A stretch of DNA of 64,000 nucleotides from Thalassia testudinum (GCA_037157565.1 JAZHRO010000039.1:45446001-45510000); one strand, 5' to 3'; shown: positions 37,001 to 46,763, numbered from the stretch's first letter. The notes: generated by a model from the sequence alone, not told the origin. Numbers and translations are program-made.

Positions 37001-39713
37001 GCATGAGAAATAGGTCCTGCGTATGCAAGCATTGTGTTCATGGGGGTATGTGCTAGGTAGTATATCATGTGTGAGATGTCATATTGTGTAACATGAGCTG
37101 ATTATAAGTGCATGCTGTGCTTGTGAGGTGTTTTGGGTGCGTCCAGGTGTGGGTATGCATGCTATAATGTGGGGAATTGGTTTGATGATGATGTTGTTTT
37201 TTGTTTTTCTGAAGGATATATGTGTGGTATTAAGACTGGTTATGCTGCATGGTTCTGAGTGTTGGGTCTGTCAATTTCAGGCATGCATAGGAGATGTCTA
37301 GGAATGAACACGTTAAGGTAAATGTTTGGGCATACAAGAAATTATCAGATTCCTAAAGAGATTACTAAGGAGAAAAGTTAGGGTGGTACTGATAGAGGGT
37401 AAAATGAGGGACATTTAAGGTGTGGTTCAGGCATTTGCATAGAAGGTTAGTTAATACTCCAGTAAGAAGATTTAAGGAGATGGATGCTAAGCCTCGCAAG
37501 AGGGGACGAGGAAGGTCAAAAAAGTATTGATAGGAACCTGTCAGTGTGATCTCAATTACTTTGATTTAAGCTTAGAAATGACTTAAAATAAATTTGACTG
37601 GAGGCAAAAAAATCCAACACCACTTAGTGCGGATTTGGCAAAAAAAGTTTGATGTTGTGGACAAGCACTTTCCTTTTTCAGTTGTGTTTATGGGTTGGGA
37701 GTTGTGTGCATTCTTTGCACACGTACTTCCATGTAGGGCTATGCTTTTTTTTGGTGTGGGTGGGCGAGGGTTGGAGTGGGGGGTTCTCAAGATGCTTGTA
37801 GCTTCCCCTGACCATATATACCTTCAGCATATGATTTCTTGCATGGCAATCCCATTTAAGGAAAATATATGACTTAGATTTCATTTCAAATAAGCATTTT
37901 AGGACTGAATAACTGCACTAGCCAAATCACAGTTTGGAGGTGGCCTTTGCAAAGAAGAAGATATCATTGACAAATAATAGATGTGAAAGGGTGTTGTTAA
38001 GCCGAAGTCATGGGGTCTTGATCTTGCCCTCTTTGATGGTTCCACCTCATCTTCAATCAGAAAAAAGACACTCCCTCTGCTGTTGATCCTGTGGGAATGA
38101 AAGATTTGATCATCATCTGTGATCGAGGACAGAAATATGGGTTTTTGCACATTAAAATATCCAGCCAACCCAACCAGGATGGGAAATCTATTTGACATAA
38201 TCAAGATGGAACTGTCTGGCAGCAATTTGAGCTGTTTCAATTCCATTGTAATCTTTTCAAAAAAAATTTCCATTCTAAGCTTGCGAGACATTCCATTGGC
38301 TATATCTCTCTCCTTGTTGAAAGCTCACCAACTTCTATACCATGGATAGAATCAGAGTAAGCTGCTTAGCTAGAACCCTGAAAAGCACATTGCACCATGA
38401 CGATTGGAAAATCTGCCTATGTTGAGGTAGGGGATTTATTTTATGTCAATGCAAGGAATGTATGGTTACTCCCCCGTGGGTGCCCATAACGCTTATACCC
38501 TGAAGTGGGGAATGGCGCCCGTTCGAGGTGTCAACATGGTGAGTTAACCTGGGGGCTGTGTTGTGGGGTCAGTACAGTCTCCCGAGGTTTACCTGGCTCA
38601 TCATCAAAAAAAAAAGAAAAGGAATGTATGGTTGAGTTTTGTTCCAAACTTATCTGTGGAGAGTAGGAACACTCCCATAACGTCAATGATTGTCAAGCAT
38701 TTTCTTCTGAAGTGATCATCAATTCAATCTGGTCATGGTTCGTTTTTGGCATCAATGCTCCAAAGGACATTTGATCTCCTGGACCAAAGATATTGCAACA
38801 TTAATTGCATTTTGTTTGGGGGACAGTTACTTGCTAAGTTAAGCAACACTATCTGGGGATGGCTATTTTGCTGCTTGTGTGGTTGTTCATAGCTTAGTTC
38901 TTCCTGTTCTGGTTGTGCCCTTTCATTTTTTGTTCGCCAAGGCATGCCAAAATTTCAACATTTGTCCTTCGTTTACTTGGGGATTGTAGTTCTCATGGAA
39001 TTTCCTTGTTAATGGTTTATTTTTCTGTGCTTTGTATATTTACATGCTTTACAGAGGATTCAGAGAACTCCAGTGCTAGGAGATTCATTACCAGGCACCA
39101 AATTTAAGAACTTTACTTTTAATCTATTATCTGGTGACTCATGATTTCTTTGGTTTTATCATGGATAAAAAGCAGATTCTATTTTCTTCACTAATTTTAT
39201 CCATTTCACAGGGCTGGATTTTCAAGATGGGGTGGCGAGAGGGTATGCAGTGGACGTACTGGTGAAATGATGCGTTCCTTGATCTTTATGGGGCCAACAT
39301 TTTATCAGAGACTCCATCACATGGCTGAAGACAAGATGAAATTTAGAAACACCGGGCCAGTCCACCCTCTTACACGCCAACCCGTTTCTGACAGGAAAAG
39401 ATTTGGTGGTGTTAAATTTGGGGAGATGGAGAGGGACTGCCTCCTTGCTCATGGCGCAGCAGCGAATCTTCATGAGAGGTTATTCACCTTGAGCGACTTC
39501 TCACAGATGCACGTGTGCCAGGCCTGCAAAAGGGCTGCTAATGTGATCCAAAGGCCATTGCCTGGAGGCAAGAAAATCCGGGGTCCTTATTGTCAGATCT
39601 GCAAATCTGCGGAAAATATTGTCAAGGTGGATGTGCCCTATGGTGCCAAGCTGCTGTACCAGGAGCTGTTCAGCATGGGAATTTGCCTGACATTCGAAAC
39701 TGAAATTTGCTAA
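17781..39713 (+). CDS. NRPD2: second-largest subunit of RNA polymerases IV and V (six exons, N-terminus missing)
   Basis: Join of 17781-17996, 29112-29989, 30411-30807, 32396-33340, 33745-34016 and 39212-39713. Together these encode 1,069 residues and a TAA stop with reading phase kept across every junction. All introns are GT-AG. The protein is an RPB2-type subunit. The wording of its motifs (GYNQEDS, GDKFSSMHGQKG, FSRWGGERV, GPTFYQRLHHM) and the pattern AIGYSTTNPYIR with LSHQMYYPQKPLFKT fit the plant Pol IV/V subunit rather than Pol I, II or III. With the Pol IV or Pol V largest subunit it forms the nuclear enzymes that make siRNA precursors and scaffold transcripts for RNA-directed DNA methylation. 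About 130-150 N-terminal residues expected of the family are absent from the window. No frameshift or stop was seen, so the gene looks functional if a first exon lies upstream. Confidence 0.93.
18999..19040. repeat. left flanking repeat of the intronic LINE
   Basis: CAAATCTGAA through CTTACATTTCT, matching two copies on the other side of the LINE (26727-26776 and 26790-26838). It is probably a long target-site duplication. Confidence 0.7.
19420..19854. mobile_element. hAT-type MITE, 435 bp
   Basis: Its ends are CACTGTTGTAAAAATCG and, inverted, CAATGTTGTAAAAGTCG, so 15 of 17 bases match, with the CA start usual for hAT elements. An exact 8 bp duplication GTGGACAC flanks it (19412-19419 and 19855-19862). 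CGAGTA/TACTCG-type motifs cluster near both ends. There is no transposase. Confidence 0.88.
20187..20363 (-). repeat. 3' LTR of the TRIM
   Basis: Plus strand TGTTGGGATTTTTGG to TCCCTAACA. It pairs with 20902-21077 with only scattered differences. Confidence 0.9.
20890..20901 (-). other. TRIM primer binding site
   Basis: Its minus strand reads TGGTATCAGAGC, the usual plant retroelement match to the 3' end of initiator tRNA-Met, directly next to the LTR. Confidence 0.9.
20902..21077 (-). repeat. 5' LTR of the TRIM
   Basis: The second terminal repeat. It contains the promoter-like CTTTATATGGAGAG also present, slightly changed, in the other LTR. Confidence 0.9.
22142..22160. repeat. poly(G) run of 19 bases
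   Basis: It lies in the LINE RT region. The related LINE has only CCC at the matching spot (GGCTTCCCGACG near 11045), so a short C tract seems to have expanded here. Confidence 0.9.
22293..23539. mobile_element. hAT-like element with GATAT-rich ends, about 1.25 kb
   Basis: It breaks the LINE frame exactly after SILDGFVII. The ends are CATGGAAACTGATATC and, inverted, CAAGGTTTCAAATGTC, a weak inverted repeat with CA...TG limits. Flanking octamers GCAATAAC and ATAATAAC match at 6 of 8. Many GATATC, CGATAT and ATATCA motifs crowd the first 170 bp and the last 90 bp, like subterminal repeats. No transposase was recognised. Confidence 0.6.
25166..26691 (-). pseudogene. LINE ORF1 remnant with zinc knuckles, reverse strand
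   Basis: At 26691-26590 the minus strand encodes two CCHC-type knuckles, CYKWHTRDHVAKDC (second Cys changed to Trp) and CLRCKSIDHRRVMC. These are usual for ORF1 of plant L1-like elements, which encodes the RNA-binding chaperone of the retrotransposition particle. The rest of the frame toward ORF2 is broken. Confidence 0.7.
26727..26838. repeat. two tandem copies of the LINE flanking repeat
   Basis: 26727-26776 and 26790-26838 both run CAAATCTGAAATA, TTTTTATCATACAAG, GTTCTT. They match 18999-19040 across the LINE. Three related copies in all. Confidence 0.75.
26839..29111. other. remaining NRPD2 intron sequence, no gene seen
   Basis: AT-rich intronic DNA. At 27190-27420 there is an LTR-like patch with CTCTATATAAAGAGAGG (about 27269-27285) followed by AATAAAGTAAGG, which could be a decayed solo LTR. 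I could not define its ends. The 3' end has the T-rich tract and CAG acceptor at 29111. Confidence 0.4.
29112..29989 (+). CDS. NRPD2: NRPD2 exon, residues 73-365
   Basis: It starts after a long T tract and CAG, with TFIAQEKLCLTRLW joining the GAEK of the previous exon. It contains WILFFALGVSSDKE, SITNGLNRAFSTG-type text (here ASIITNGLNRAFSTGIW) and RKTRQQVAYAGKVGDARYP, the fork and protrusion regions of RPB2-like proteins. The open frame runs on past the GTATGT donor to 30116, but that tail is intron. The exon ends with two bases of a codon completed at 30411. Confidence 0.94.
30411..30807 (+). CDS. NRPD2: NRPD2 exon, residues 365-497
   Basis: After TTCTATGCAG the frame reads PSYWGKLCFLSTPDGENCGL, a hallmark of all RPB2-type subunits. 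It then has a serine/lysine-rich stretch (about residues 400-420) that is less conserved, and HKVLLNGDWVG-type text (KVLLNGDWVGSCRN). The donor is GTTGTA, a weaker site than the others. Confidence 0.92.
30930..30993. repeat. 26 bp direct duplication in intron
   Basis: AGCTTCACTTATATAGAGAG followed by ACTAAT occurs at 30930-30955 and 30968-30993, separated by 12 bases. Confidence 0.9.
31026..31097. repeat. compound (AT)n(AG)n microsatellite
   Basis: About 15 AT units followed by about 21 AG units in the NRPD2 intron between 30808 and 32395. It is likely to be length-polymorphic. Confidence 0.97.
32396..33340 (+). CDS. NRPD2: NRPD2 exon, residues 498-812, catalytic region
   Basis: 315 codons in phase 0. 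The motifs in order are RIMRPLLIVENL, EEEEDCITAWDPKD, YTHCELDLSFLLG, PFANHNFARRVLFQSEKHSQ, the Pol IV/V-like QAIGYSTTNPYIR and LSHQMYYPQKPLFKT, then NVHQGYNQEDSLVMNR. The GYNQEDS at 32963-32983 includes the acidic pair that, in the related RPB2, lies next to the catalytic magnesium. KLKHTEKGMVQKVVLSSNDE follows near the end. Confidence 0.95.
33745..34016 (+). CDS. NRPD2: NRPD2 exon, residues 813-903
   Basis: It opens VRSPCVGDKFSSMHGQKGVI and contains FTIQGIVPDIVINPHAFP and RQTPGQLLEASLGKG, the conserved hybrid-binding region. It ends with two bases of an arginine codon and a GTATCA donor. The 5.2 kb intron that follows carries several transposon pieces. Confidence 0.95.
34017..35789. other. 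NRPD2 last intron, first part, unassigned
   Basis: No clear element boundary was found. The stretch 34150-34860 is less AT-rich than ordinary intron and has reverse-strand open frames up to 90 codons, so it may be a decayed repeat, but I recognise no domain. Confidence 0.3.
35790..36240 (+). repeat. LTR-like segment in NRPD2 intron
   Basis: It resembles the promoter half of the LTR at 5395-5897: CTCTATAAAAGGAGAGC at about 36073, then CAATAATATTTCC about 45 bp later and a pyrimidine-rich stretch (CTTTCTTCTTCTTC). The limits are approximate, and no partner LTR or duplication was found. Confidence 0.45.
36588..36611. repeat. poly(G) run of 24 bases
   Basis: An uninterrupted G homopolymer in the last NRPD2 intron, on the coding strand of the gene. 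Confidence 0.95.
37215..37560 (+). pseudogene. RTE-type LINE reverse transcriptase C-terminal tail
   Basis: Pieces in two or three frames read LVMLHGSECW (about 37235-37265) and then WFRHLHRRLVNTPVRRFKEM followed by KPRKRGRGRSKK (about 37423-37525). This is the conserved tail of plant RTE-like LINE proteins, whose usual form is a GSECW motif, a W.GH..RR block and a basic RGR stretch. Stops and frame changes show that it is a relic in the last NRPD2 intron. Confidence 0.75.
38468..38618 (+). mobile_element. SINE, 151 bp
   Basis: An A-rich tail (38606-38618) ends the unit. The same 15 bases AAGGAATGTATGGTT lie on both sides (38453-38467 and 38619-38633), the mark of target-primed insertion. 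CGTTCGAGGTGTC near 38520 resembles a Pol III B box. An A box is not obvious, so the parent RNA gene is not assigned. It has no coding content. Confidence 0.82.
39212..39713 (+). CDS. NRPD2: NRPD2 last exon, residues 903-1069, C-terminal zinc-binding clamp
   Basis: After TTTCACAG the frame reads AGFSRWGGERVCSGRTGEMM, then GPTFYQRLHHMAEDK, HPLTRQPVSDRKRFGGVKFG and EMERDCLLAHGAAANLHERL. Two cysteine pairs, CQAC (39516-39527) and CQIC (39591-39602), form the expected C-terminal zinc site. The protein ends FETEIC and TAA at 39711-39713. Confidence 0.95.
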
Positions 39714-42299
39714 ACCTCTAGCCATGTAGCTTATTTGGCTTACTTTTGCTGAATGCCAGGGTGGGAAGTGGCTAACTTTCATGTATCTAGGCAGTGTATG
39801 TCTTGTAAATCCGCAGCGGGATCAGTCACTGCTGAATCCAGATGAGCTAAGTTTGCCAAGTGATGCGTTCCTGTGTAATGGGTGTTTTTGTAGTCCTTGC
39901 AATTCGAGAGATGGATGCAATGGTAGCTTGATTGTAAGTGGCCTCACTCATGGTTGCAATTGTAGTGACCACTTGTATACGGGAAAACCATGGTTTCAAG
40001 GAGATTATGTAGTGACAACTTGACCAGCATACTTCAGGCTGAGCTGAAGAGCTGCTTATGGAGGCTTCAGAAGCGAAAATTGGTTACCAACATCTGACTA
40101 TCTGGTGTAACTTGGCTTCTAAACTTACCTGTGTCTCAATGACATCTATGCTTTTACTTGACCCTTTCTTTTACAAGGCATCCTGTGTGAGACTTGTCGT
40201 GTGTTTCAGATGCTCATGGAGCCCGTCTTGAGAGGTTTGGTTCCATGCTCACAGTAGATTGTGAAGTCACCGCAATGTACAAATTGTGCTCTACTTTTTC
40301 ACGGTAGTAATAGCAATTATGCGAAAATATGTGCCTGCTACATAGAGTGGCGTGATATGAACTTGTGAAACAACGGGAATTCTGGACATGGAACGGATGA
40401 TATGTCCTCTACAATCATATCATCGTAATTTTCACTTGATGCCGGAGTAATAGTTTACGGGGCATTGTGGAAACTAGGCGCATAAGTTACCTGTTTAAAC
40501 TTAAATGAATCCAAATAAAAATAATCTAAAACACGTGAAAACTTATCGGATGGCAGGGGACTCCAAGATATCTTTTCTGGCTGGACCAACTACACAGTCC
40601 GTTTAGAGCTTTTATATTTTTCCTAATTTCTCCTCAGAATTCGTTCTTAACGGAATGAATCGTTGTAGGTCAAAGTGCAATTGGTCCCAGATTACTTAGG
40701 TGGGACGTGCAGCAACAAAAGTTTCCTTTGCTCGTTTAGATGCATGGCAAAGAAAAGTGAAAACGATCGGACAATCCACCCAAACTAAGGAGTAAATTGA
40801 AAGCATGAAGTTGCAATATCAGGACAGTTTTTGGAGTCAATGTACTCTAAGAATACAAGCATCTGAATCATGTTGTTGGCTACCAAATGCAAACCAAGAA
40901 TGAGAGTTATGGAGTGAAAATGAAGAGTTTATATGAAGGAGAGGATCTAGCTTTTGTGGCCTGTAGGCCATTTGGAGCTTGATGTACATTTAAATGGAGG
41001 CATTTGCCCGTCTCCCGTAAGTTTCTTTGATCTGGTCCACATAGAGTGCAATGTCATGTTAGTTTGAAATAATTTCAAATAGTTTTGTCAAATTAATTCG
41101 CTTCGTTTCTTTGTTCTTTTTACTTTTTGCACCTTGTGTAACAACCGCTACAAACACCGCTTTCATACATTTTAGACCATCGTTTGAGGAGACCTAAACG
41201 ATGATGCCTAATAATTGCTTTCTTTGCAATGTAAGGAACCAAAGTAGATTACTTTGTCTCAAGATTTCCTTGCTCCTTTTGTAATGGGATCATAGGAACT
41301 TCTGGGTTCCGTATCACGTGGTTTCGGTCATAAACCTGATCGTGGCACATATTTGGCTAGATAATTTGGAAGAACAAAGTAACTTCGAGATTTGCGATGT
41401 CCAGATGTAAGAAACATGATTCCTACTGAACTCGTTAGCATTGAATGTGTGAATTTGTTGAGTTGATTCTATAAATGAAAAGCCATACAAGTATTGTTAA
41501 TTATGTGGTGAAGTCTAATGTCATTCAAACGGTCATCATCACTTTTGAGTGACAAAATTAATTTGATTTTGAATTAAAATGTCCCAACCTAAAGTAGTGG
41601 GTAACTTTTTTTTAAATGTAATTTGATTTTTCATTTTATACAAAATGATTTAGAAGTGGTGGAACTTTTTTGAACCCATCACATGATAAAACTTGCGTGC
41701 CTTTCACTTTACCTTTTTAAGGATATTTTGAATACTTTGCTACATTTCATTAATTACTCCCCCACCTAAATAGAGGGAGTGTCCACCTCAAAAGAAATAA
41801 ATGATATGATCCTTACTTTTGCATTAGGTGAGAAAGTGATACATGCAACCGACTTCTTAAATAATTAAATTATTACCAAAAACATCATTGAAAATAAATT
41901 CAACGAAGAAGTGTTGCTCTCCGTTGTCCTCGTGATTTTGCCATTGCACGAAGTAAAATGTTTGGATCTCACCAAAAATCTCCCCCCGGATGCACCCCAA
42001 CCATCGGATGAATTGACATGGATCCCCTCGTGCCCATTCATCTCCATCCGATGGTGAAGGACACGCGGGGATCTTTGGTGAGATCTCGGGTGCATCTGCC
42101 ATTGTCCACAAAGGCCCTTTGCCAGCCGTCCTCGAGGGCAAGTTGGCGGAATCCCAAAATGGTTGGCAGGCGCAACAAAGTGGGCTGGCGGAGCCAAGAG
42201 AGCGAGAGCCGTCCCGTGCGCAGGGCCACTGCCTGCCACTCCCCATCAAACCTACTTGCACTCCCAGTGCACCACACATACCTCCCTCTCCTCCTCCTT
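39714..42299. other. NRPD2 3' untranslated region and downstream intergenic DNA
   Basis: The NRPD2 3' UTR starts here. A possible poly(A) signal AATAAA lies at 40514-40519. Open frames such as 39781-40023 lack motifs. From about 41850 the composition becomes GC-rich toward the channel fragment. Confidence 0.4.
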
Positions 42300-42704
42300 C
42301 GCCTCCCCCTCGCCTACATCTTCCCCACCTTCCTCCCCTTTTGGTTCCTCCCCCACGTCATTCTCCTACAACGGCACGACCTCGACCCTCGTTGACACCT
42401 TCTACTTCTCCGTCGTCACCTTCACCACCGTCACTTATGGCAACGTCGTGCCCACCACCGCCGTGGCCAAGTACGCCTGCAATCTCCTAGTCCGTGTCTC
42501 GGGGCTCCTCCATGTCATGGTCGGCGCCTCGTCCATGCACCTGATGGATCGGTTGGAGATCAAGCTGGGAGATGCGTGAGCTTGGTTTCTCCGGTTGCTC
42601 TGCTCCTCGTGCTTGGTGTTCTGGTTGCCCGTTTTGTCGAGGGGATGCAGTGGGTCGATTTGTTCTACTTGCCGGTGTTGTCGGTGAGGAAGAAGAGATC
42701 GTGA
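42300..42704 (+). pseudogene. two-pore K+ channel (TPK/KCO) gene fragment, frameshifted
   Basis: At 42388-42579 one frame reads LVDTFYFSVVTFTTVTYGNV followed by VPTT. This is a K+ channel pore helix and filter, with TVTYGN (42427-42444) where the family has T-x-GYGD. A shifted frame at 42576-42704 continues with VALLLVLGVLVARFVEGMQW and VDLFYLPVLS, matching the helix and pore-helix start that precede the second filter of two-pore channels. It stops at SVRKKRS. The sequence at that point, TCGGTGAGGAAG, resembles a splice donor, so the piece may be the end of an exon. The altered filter and frameshift argue for a pseudogene. Only family level is claimed. Confidence 0.68.
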
Positions 42705-44779
42705 GAGTGGAAGAATGGTGAAGAGACGTGGGGGAGCGGGCAGGCAAGAATAAGAAAGAAGGTGAGAGAAAGGGAACCATTGTGCAAAGAAGGAGCACAT
42801 TGTCGGGCAAACAATTTGCCCAAGGCATCCTGAAAGCAAAAGAAATTGCATGTTTAAGACTTGACATAAAAAAATAGTTTGATGTTCGAAATATTGATCA
42901 ATCAAGAATGTAAATGTCCTAATATTGGAATCATATGGAGAAATTTAATTTCTTCCCAAGGTCCTACGAAATAGGAGTTATGCCTTTGTGGTGGCATAAT
43001 ATAGCACCACACATGTAATGTCTCCTACAATAAGTCCTAGTGTGGTGAGGACCCTTATCCTCAATAGGTTGATAAGACCCGTGACGTCGAGAACAATCAA
43101 CCCACATGCAATTCACGAGCCCTTCATGAACTCTGAGGCAATGTTTGCCTCCTTTCCTCCACTCACGTGACCTTTAGATGATTAGAAAACCACTAAAGTC
43201 AAGTCCAATAGAAACTAGACGTCCAAATTGTGTTAGACCTCAATTGAATCTCTTCTGGATGTCCAAAAGATGTGTTGGACTTATCTTGAAGTCCCTAGAT
43301 GTCCAGCACTTGAAGGACAAGAAGAAGCAACAACATATCTAGACTTCCTCTCATCCTCCTTTCTCTCTCATGGATTCCTTTGGAGGGTGTTTTCACGTTA
43401 GGGTTGACTTGGGAGACATTTCCCACACTTTGGGGAGATATTTATAGGGATCCATGCAATCCTAATACGATAGGGACCGTTCAATCGAATCCAATAATTG
43501 GCATTAATTCTTACTTGATTATTTACTTGATATAGCCCTTTCATTAAATTAACTAATTGATTTTAGTATCTAAACTACATTTAATCTAACAAAACCCTTT
43601 TTGATCAAGACTCAACATTTTAGGTCCAATTAAATGTTGAATTAAATACTATTTAGCTCCTTAAATAATATTTAATTTCTTTACAAATAGTGAACCCACT
43701 AAAATCATTATTGGTTTCATTATACCAATAATGAAGTATTTAAGATTCACGGATTATGACACTACACATCTCTTAGATATTTTAAATACCTATGAATTCT
43801 CTACATAGGAGGATAATATTAACCCTAATTAAGGTCGAATCCCATGAGAAAACTATTATCCCTCCATGGTTTTTAATATTTCTTATATAACTTTATATCA
43901 TTGGGATAAGAACAAAGGCTAGCTTCTTTTTCAAAGGACTATCTTTTCTTCTTTCATGCTTGAGTCTAATTAGGACTTGGTGACTACATGTAGAATTGAT
44001 ATTTCCCAACATATTTAGAGTGAGTTCATTCCTCCAGTCTGCTATATGTACTTATGAAACAAACTTGTGTGATTCTTTCTAGAGATCATGTGTCTCATGT
44101 TCCTTCCTACATGCATAAGCTTTCAGTATCAACAGCATGCATGGTGGGTGCATCTACTATTGGTTTGCCAAATACATGTATTCATGAACAAAGACATATC
44201 TGTCTTAGGTTCAAGAATACACCTTCTTCATGATAGCATTGGAGACAGACTTCTACCTATCTTGTACTTCATCAGGTAAGATCATTTTTCCAATCCACAT
44301 GATAGTTCTGAATTCTCATTCAAGAATGTCAATCAAGTGACAATCTCTAAAGAAGGTTGTCATCTTAACTCAGATTGGAAATAGATGATTGTATATGATA
44401 TGATAGTTTTTTGATGTGCTAATGGATCCTCTAAACTGTTTAGATCTTTAAGTCGACACGCCGAGTTTGTTTGCTCTAGCTATGTATATGTTACTCTATT
44501 CATATTAAGGGATCCAACTATTTTACTAGAAATAAATCTAATTCTTATTTGTATGAAGCAATTAAATCAATTTAATTCTTTACATTAATTGGATGATAGG
44601 CCAAGGACACACAAATTCTAACACACAACAATTGAGGTAAAATCGAGTGAAGCTGCGCCAATGCAAAGGGCCCTCATGACATTAGAGTAATAGATATATC
44701 CAAAAACTTTTGGAGAAAAAGAGAAAAGTACCCTCTTAGGTAAAAGTAATGACAGTAGAGTCTCCCCCATAAGCACATA
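42705..44779. other. unassigned AT-rich repeat-like DNA
   Basis: No gene was recognised. Sequence such as GGGGAGATATTTATAGGGA (about 43432-43450) and long AT-rich runs suggest old LTR material, but no matching pair of ends was found. Confidence 0.3.
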
Positions 44780-44945
44780 GTTTGGTATCTAATTTATTAA
44801 TTATACGATGGTCAAGATAGCTTTAGTTTAGCGCTTTGAATCTTTTTCTTAAATTAACAATGCTCGTGTAATATCAAGAAATTGACTATTCTTTTTTCTT
44901 GCAATACCATTTTGCTTAGGATTCAAGTACAATCTAATCGGACGC
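44780..44945 (-). pseudogene. copia integrase scrap
   Basis: The minus strand at about 44935-44850 reads LNPKQNGIARKKNSQFLDIT followed by RALL, the well-conserved end of the copia integrase catalytic core that includes its catalytic glutamate region (the usual E position is A-R here). It is flanked by non-coding sequence and separate from the copia element further right. Confidence 0.6.
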
Positions 44946-45645
44946 GTATTGATTTCTAATTTTCATAAAGAAATGTTTGGCTATGGGTTAATTTTTAAAT
45001 GGTAGGATCAAAGGAATGGTGCTTGGATTGATTGTTGGAGGAAAAATGGTTAAAAATGATAAGTAAGTTGTTGTGCCATGAATACAATAAGTGGACATGT
45101 AGTTTGTTTATTTCATATTTGGGTTGCATTGATTTCATTATTTAATTTATTGGAAACTAGTTATCATGCCTTACGTTAACGTGAACGTTCTATCCTATCT
45201 AGATCTCCTCCCTACTTAGTTTGCAGTCCACCCAAGGGTTAGAAAACATTTAATTAACCCTTTTATTCATAGTTTGGATCAAGTTGTAGATACGGTAGCT
45301 AGAAATAATTTTATATTTTATACAAGAAAGAGTTAGAGTTAAATGTTATAATATCAATTTGGTTCTTTGCTGGGAGTTCCAATGTTCATTCGACCTGCTT
45401 AAATGGTATGATATAGGTTATATCATTCGAAGAAGAAATTGTTCCAATCCGATCCTTCTCGACAACAAATAAGGAAAATGCTTTCCCTAATTTTAATTCC
45501 AACAAGGAAACACCCTCTATCAAATGGCTCATGACTCACGAGATCGAACTGAGTGACGTTGGAAAATGAGAGAGGGAGTGAAGAAGTTTGCAGCAACCTA
45601 GATTTTGTCTTGAAAAAGCTTTGCATTTGGTTGTAGGTTAATTAA
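44946..45645. other. unassigned DNA
   Basis: No coding or repeat boundary was recognised in this AT-rich stretch left of the copia LTR. Confidence 0.3.
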
Positions 45646-46240
45646 TGTTGAAATAAATATATATTGGGAATAAATAAATAAAAAAATATATCTTTTTAAT
45701 ATTTTTGTATAAATTAAAAATATTAAATCAAGTGATGTAAATATAATTTGACAAAATTCAGAATAAAATAAAAAATAAATAATATGCAATATTACAAATA
45801 AATAAAATGAAAAAAGCTAAAGATTACTTCGATCGAAGCATTCATTAAAGAATTTCCTTAAAGAAAGTATTGCTCCCATAATACCGGTACGTCGAAGTTT
45901 GATGAACGCCTCCCAGGATACGACTATCCACTTCCAAGATTCGATGCAGCATAATCTTGGACGTTCTCGAAAATCACCTCAGGAGAACAAAATTGAGGCA
46001 ATTTGGTTTCCCACCAAATTCCTGATTGATCTACCAATTTAATGGTTTAATCAACCAAAACTTATCGTGGATCTCTTAATCTCCTTGTGCAAGATCGATA
46101 AAAGTGATTGGAGATTTTTCTACCAATCTCACATCGAATGAATGCACCAATAAAGAGACACAAGAACGAGAGGGAGAGGGAGAGAGAGTGGTGAGAGCTT
46201 TTTTACTCTTGTTATGTGTCAAATAAGAGTCCCCTCGTAG

Positions 46241-46252
46241 CTCTTATATAGA
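46241..46252 (-). promoter_or_regulatory. TATA box in copia D LTR
   Basis: The minus strand reads CTATATAAGAG within the proposed LTR, placed where U3 meets R in such elements. A (GA)-rich tract follows downstream at about 46145-46195. Confidence 0.55.
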
Positions 46253-46301
46253 GCCCATGACTAAACGTTTAAGAAAATTTTCATTTTATGTAAATACGTT
46301 A

Positions 46302-46434
46302 ATTGATCGACCAATTAAGTTCATCGATCGACCAAAATAAATTGATCGATCAAATTTAACTTTTTGGTCGACTAAACCAATTGATTAACAAAAATAATTA
46401 GTCGACTAATTTCACTATTTGATCGACCAATTCA
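46302..46434. repeat. cluster of GATCGACCAA-type motifs in copia D LTR
   Basis: TTGATCGACCAATT, TCGATCGACCAAAA, TTGATCGATCAAAT, TTGGTCGACTAA, TTAGTCGACTAA and TTGATCGACCAATT occur within about 130 bp, upstream of the TATA box on the element's own strand. Confidence 0.75.
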
Positions 46435-46753
46435 AGTTAAAATCATAAGATTAAAAATTAGTAGCAAAAGAATCCAAGTTTCAAGTTCTAAATTAATTTT
46501 CACCCGAGCTCGAGTCCAAGCCCTATTTGGGGTGGGGCGGGGCGCATGCGTGTGCATGGTCCCCAGCTCACCTCTCACTCTTTGCTACATAAGCTATGTG
46601 AGGCAGAAGCCTTTTACACCTACTAAGAGATTTGTCTACTTCAAGTATAGGATTAAAAACCTCTCCTAAATCTCACTGATTTCAACATAAATTCTCATGT
46701 CATCATATAACAATTGCATCTTAATTGATGCAATCAGGCTCTCAAATCTAGCA

Positions 46754-46763
46754 ATCCCCCACA
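46754..46763 (-). other. polypurine tract of copia D
   Basis: The minus strand TGTGGGGGAT lies immediately before the LTR start TGCTAG. It is the expected plus-strand primer of reverse transcription. Confidence 0.7.

Larger units (their letters stand above)
45646..46753 (-). repeat. 3' LTR of copia D (candidate limits), about 1.1 kb
   Basis: The minus strand begins TGCTAGATTTGAGAG directly after TGTGGGGGAT and ends ATTTATTTCAACA, giving TG...CA limits. It carries a TATA box on the same strand and a cluster of GATCGACCAA-type motifs. The partner LTR lies outside the window, so the far end is inferred. Confidence 0.6.

Noticed and set aside
39781..40023. 80-codon open frame just after NRPD2
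   Set aside because: No homology or start context. It lies where the 3' untranslated region is expected.
42018..42490. Serine/proline-rich open frames around the K+ channel fragment
   Set aside because: Only the frame with pore and helix motifs is supported; the others are shadows in GC-rich DNA.
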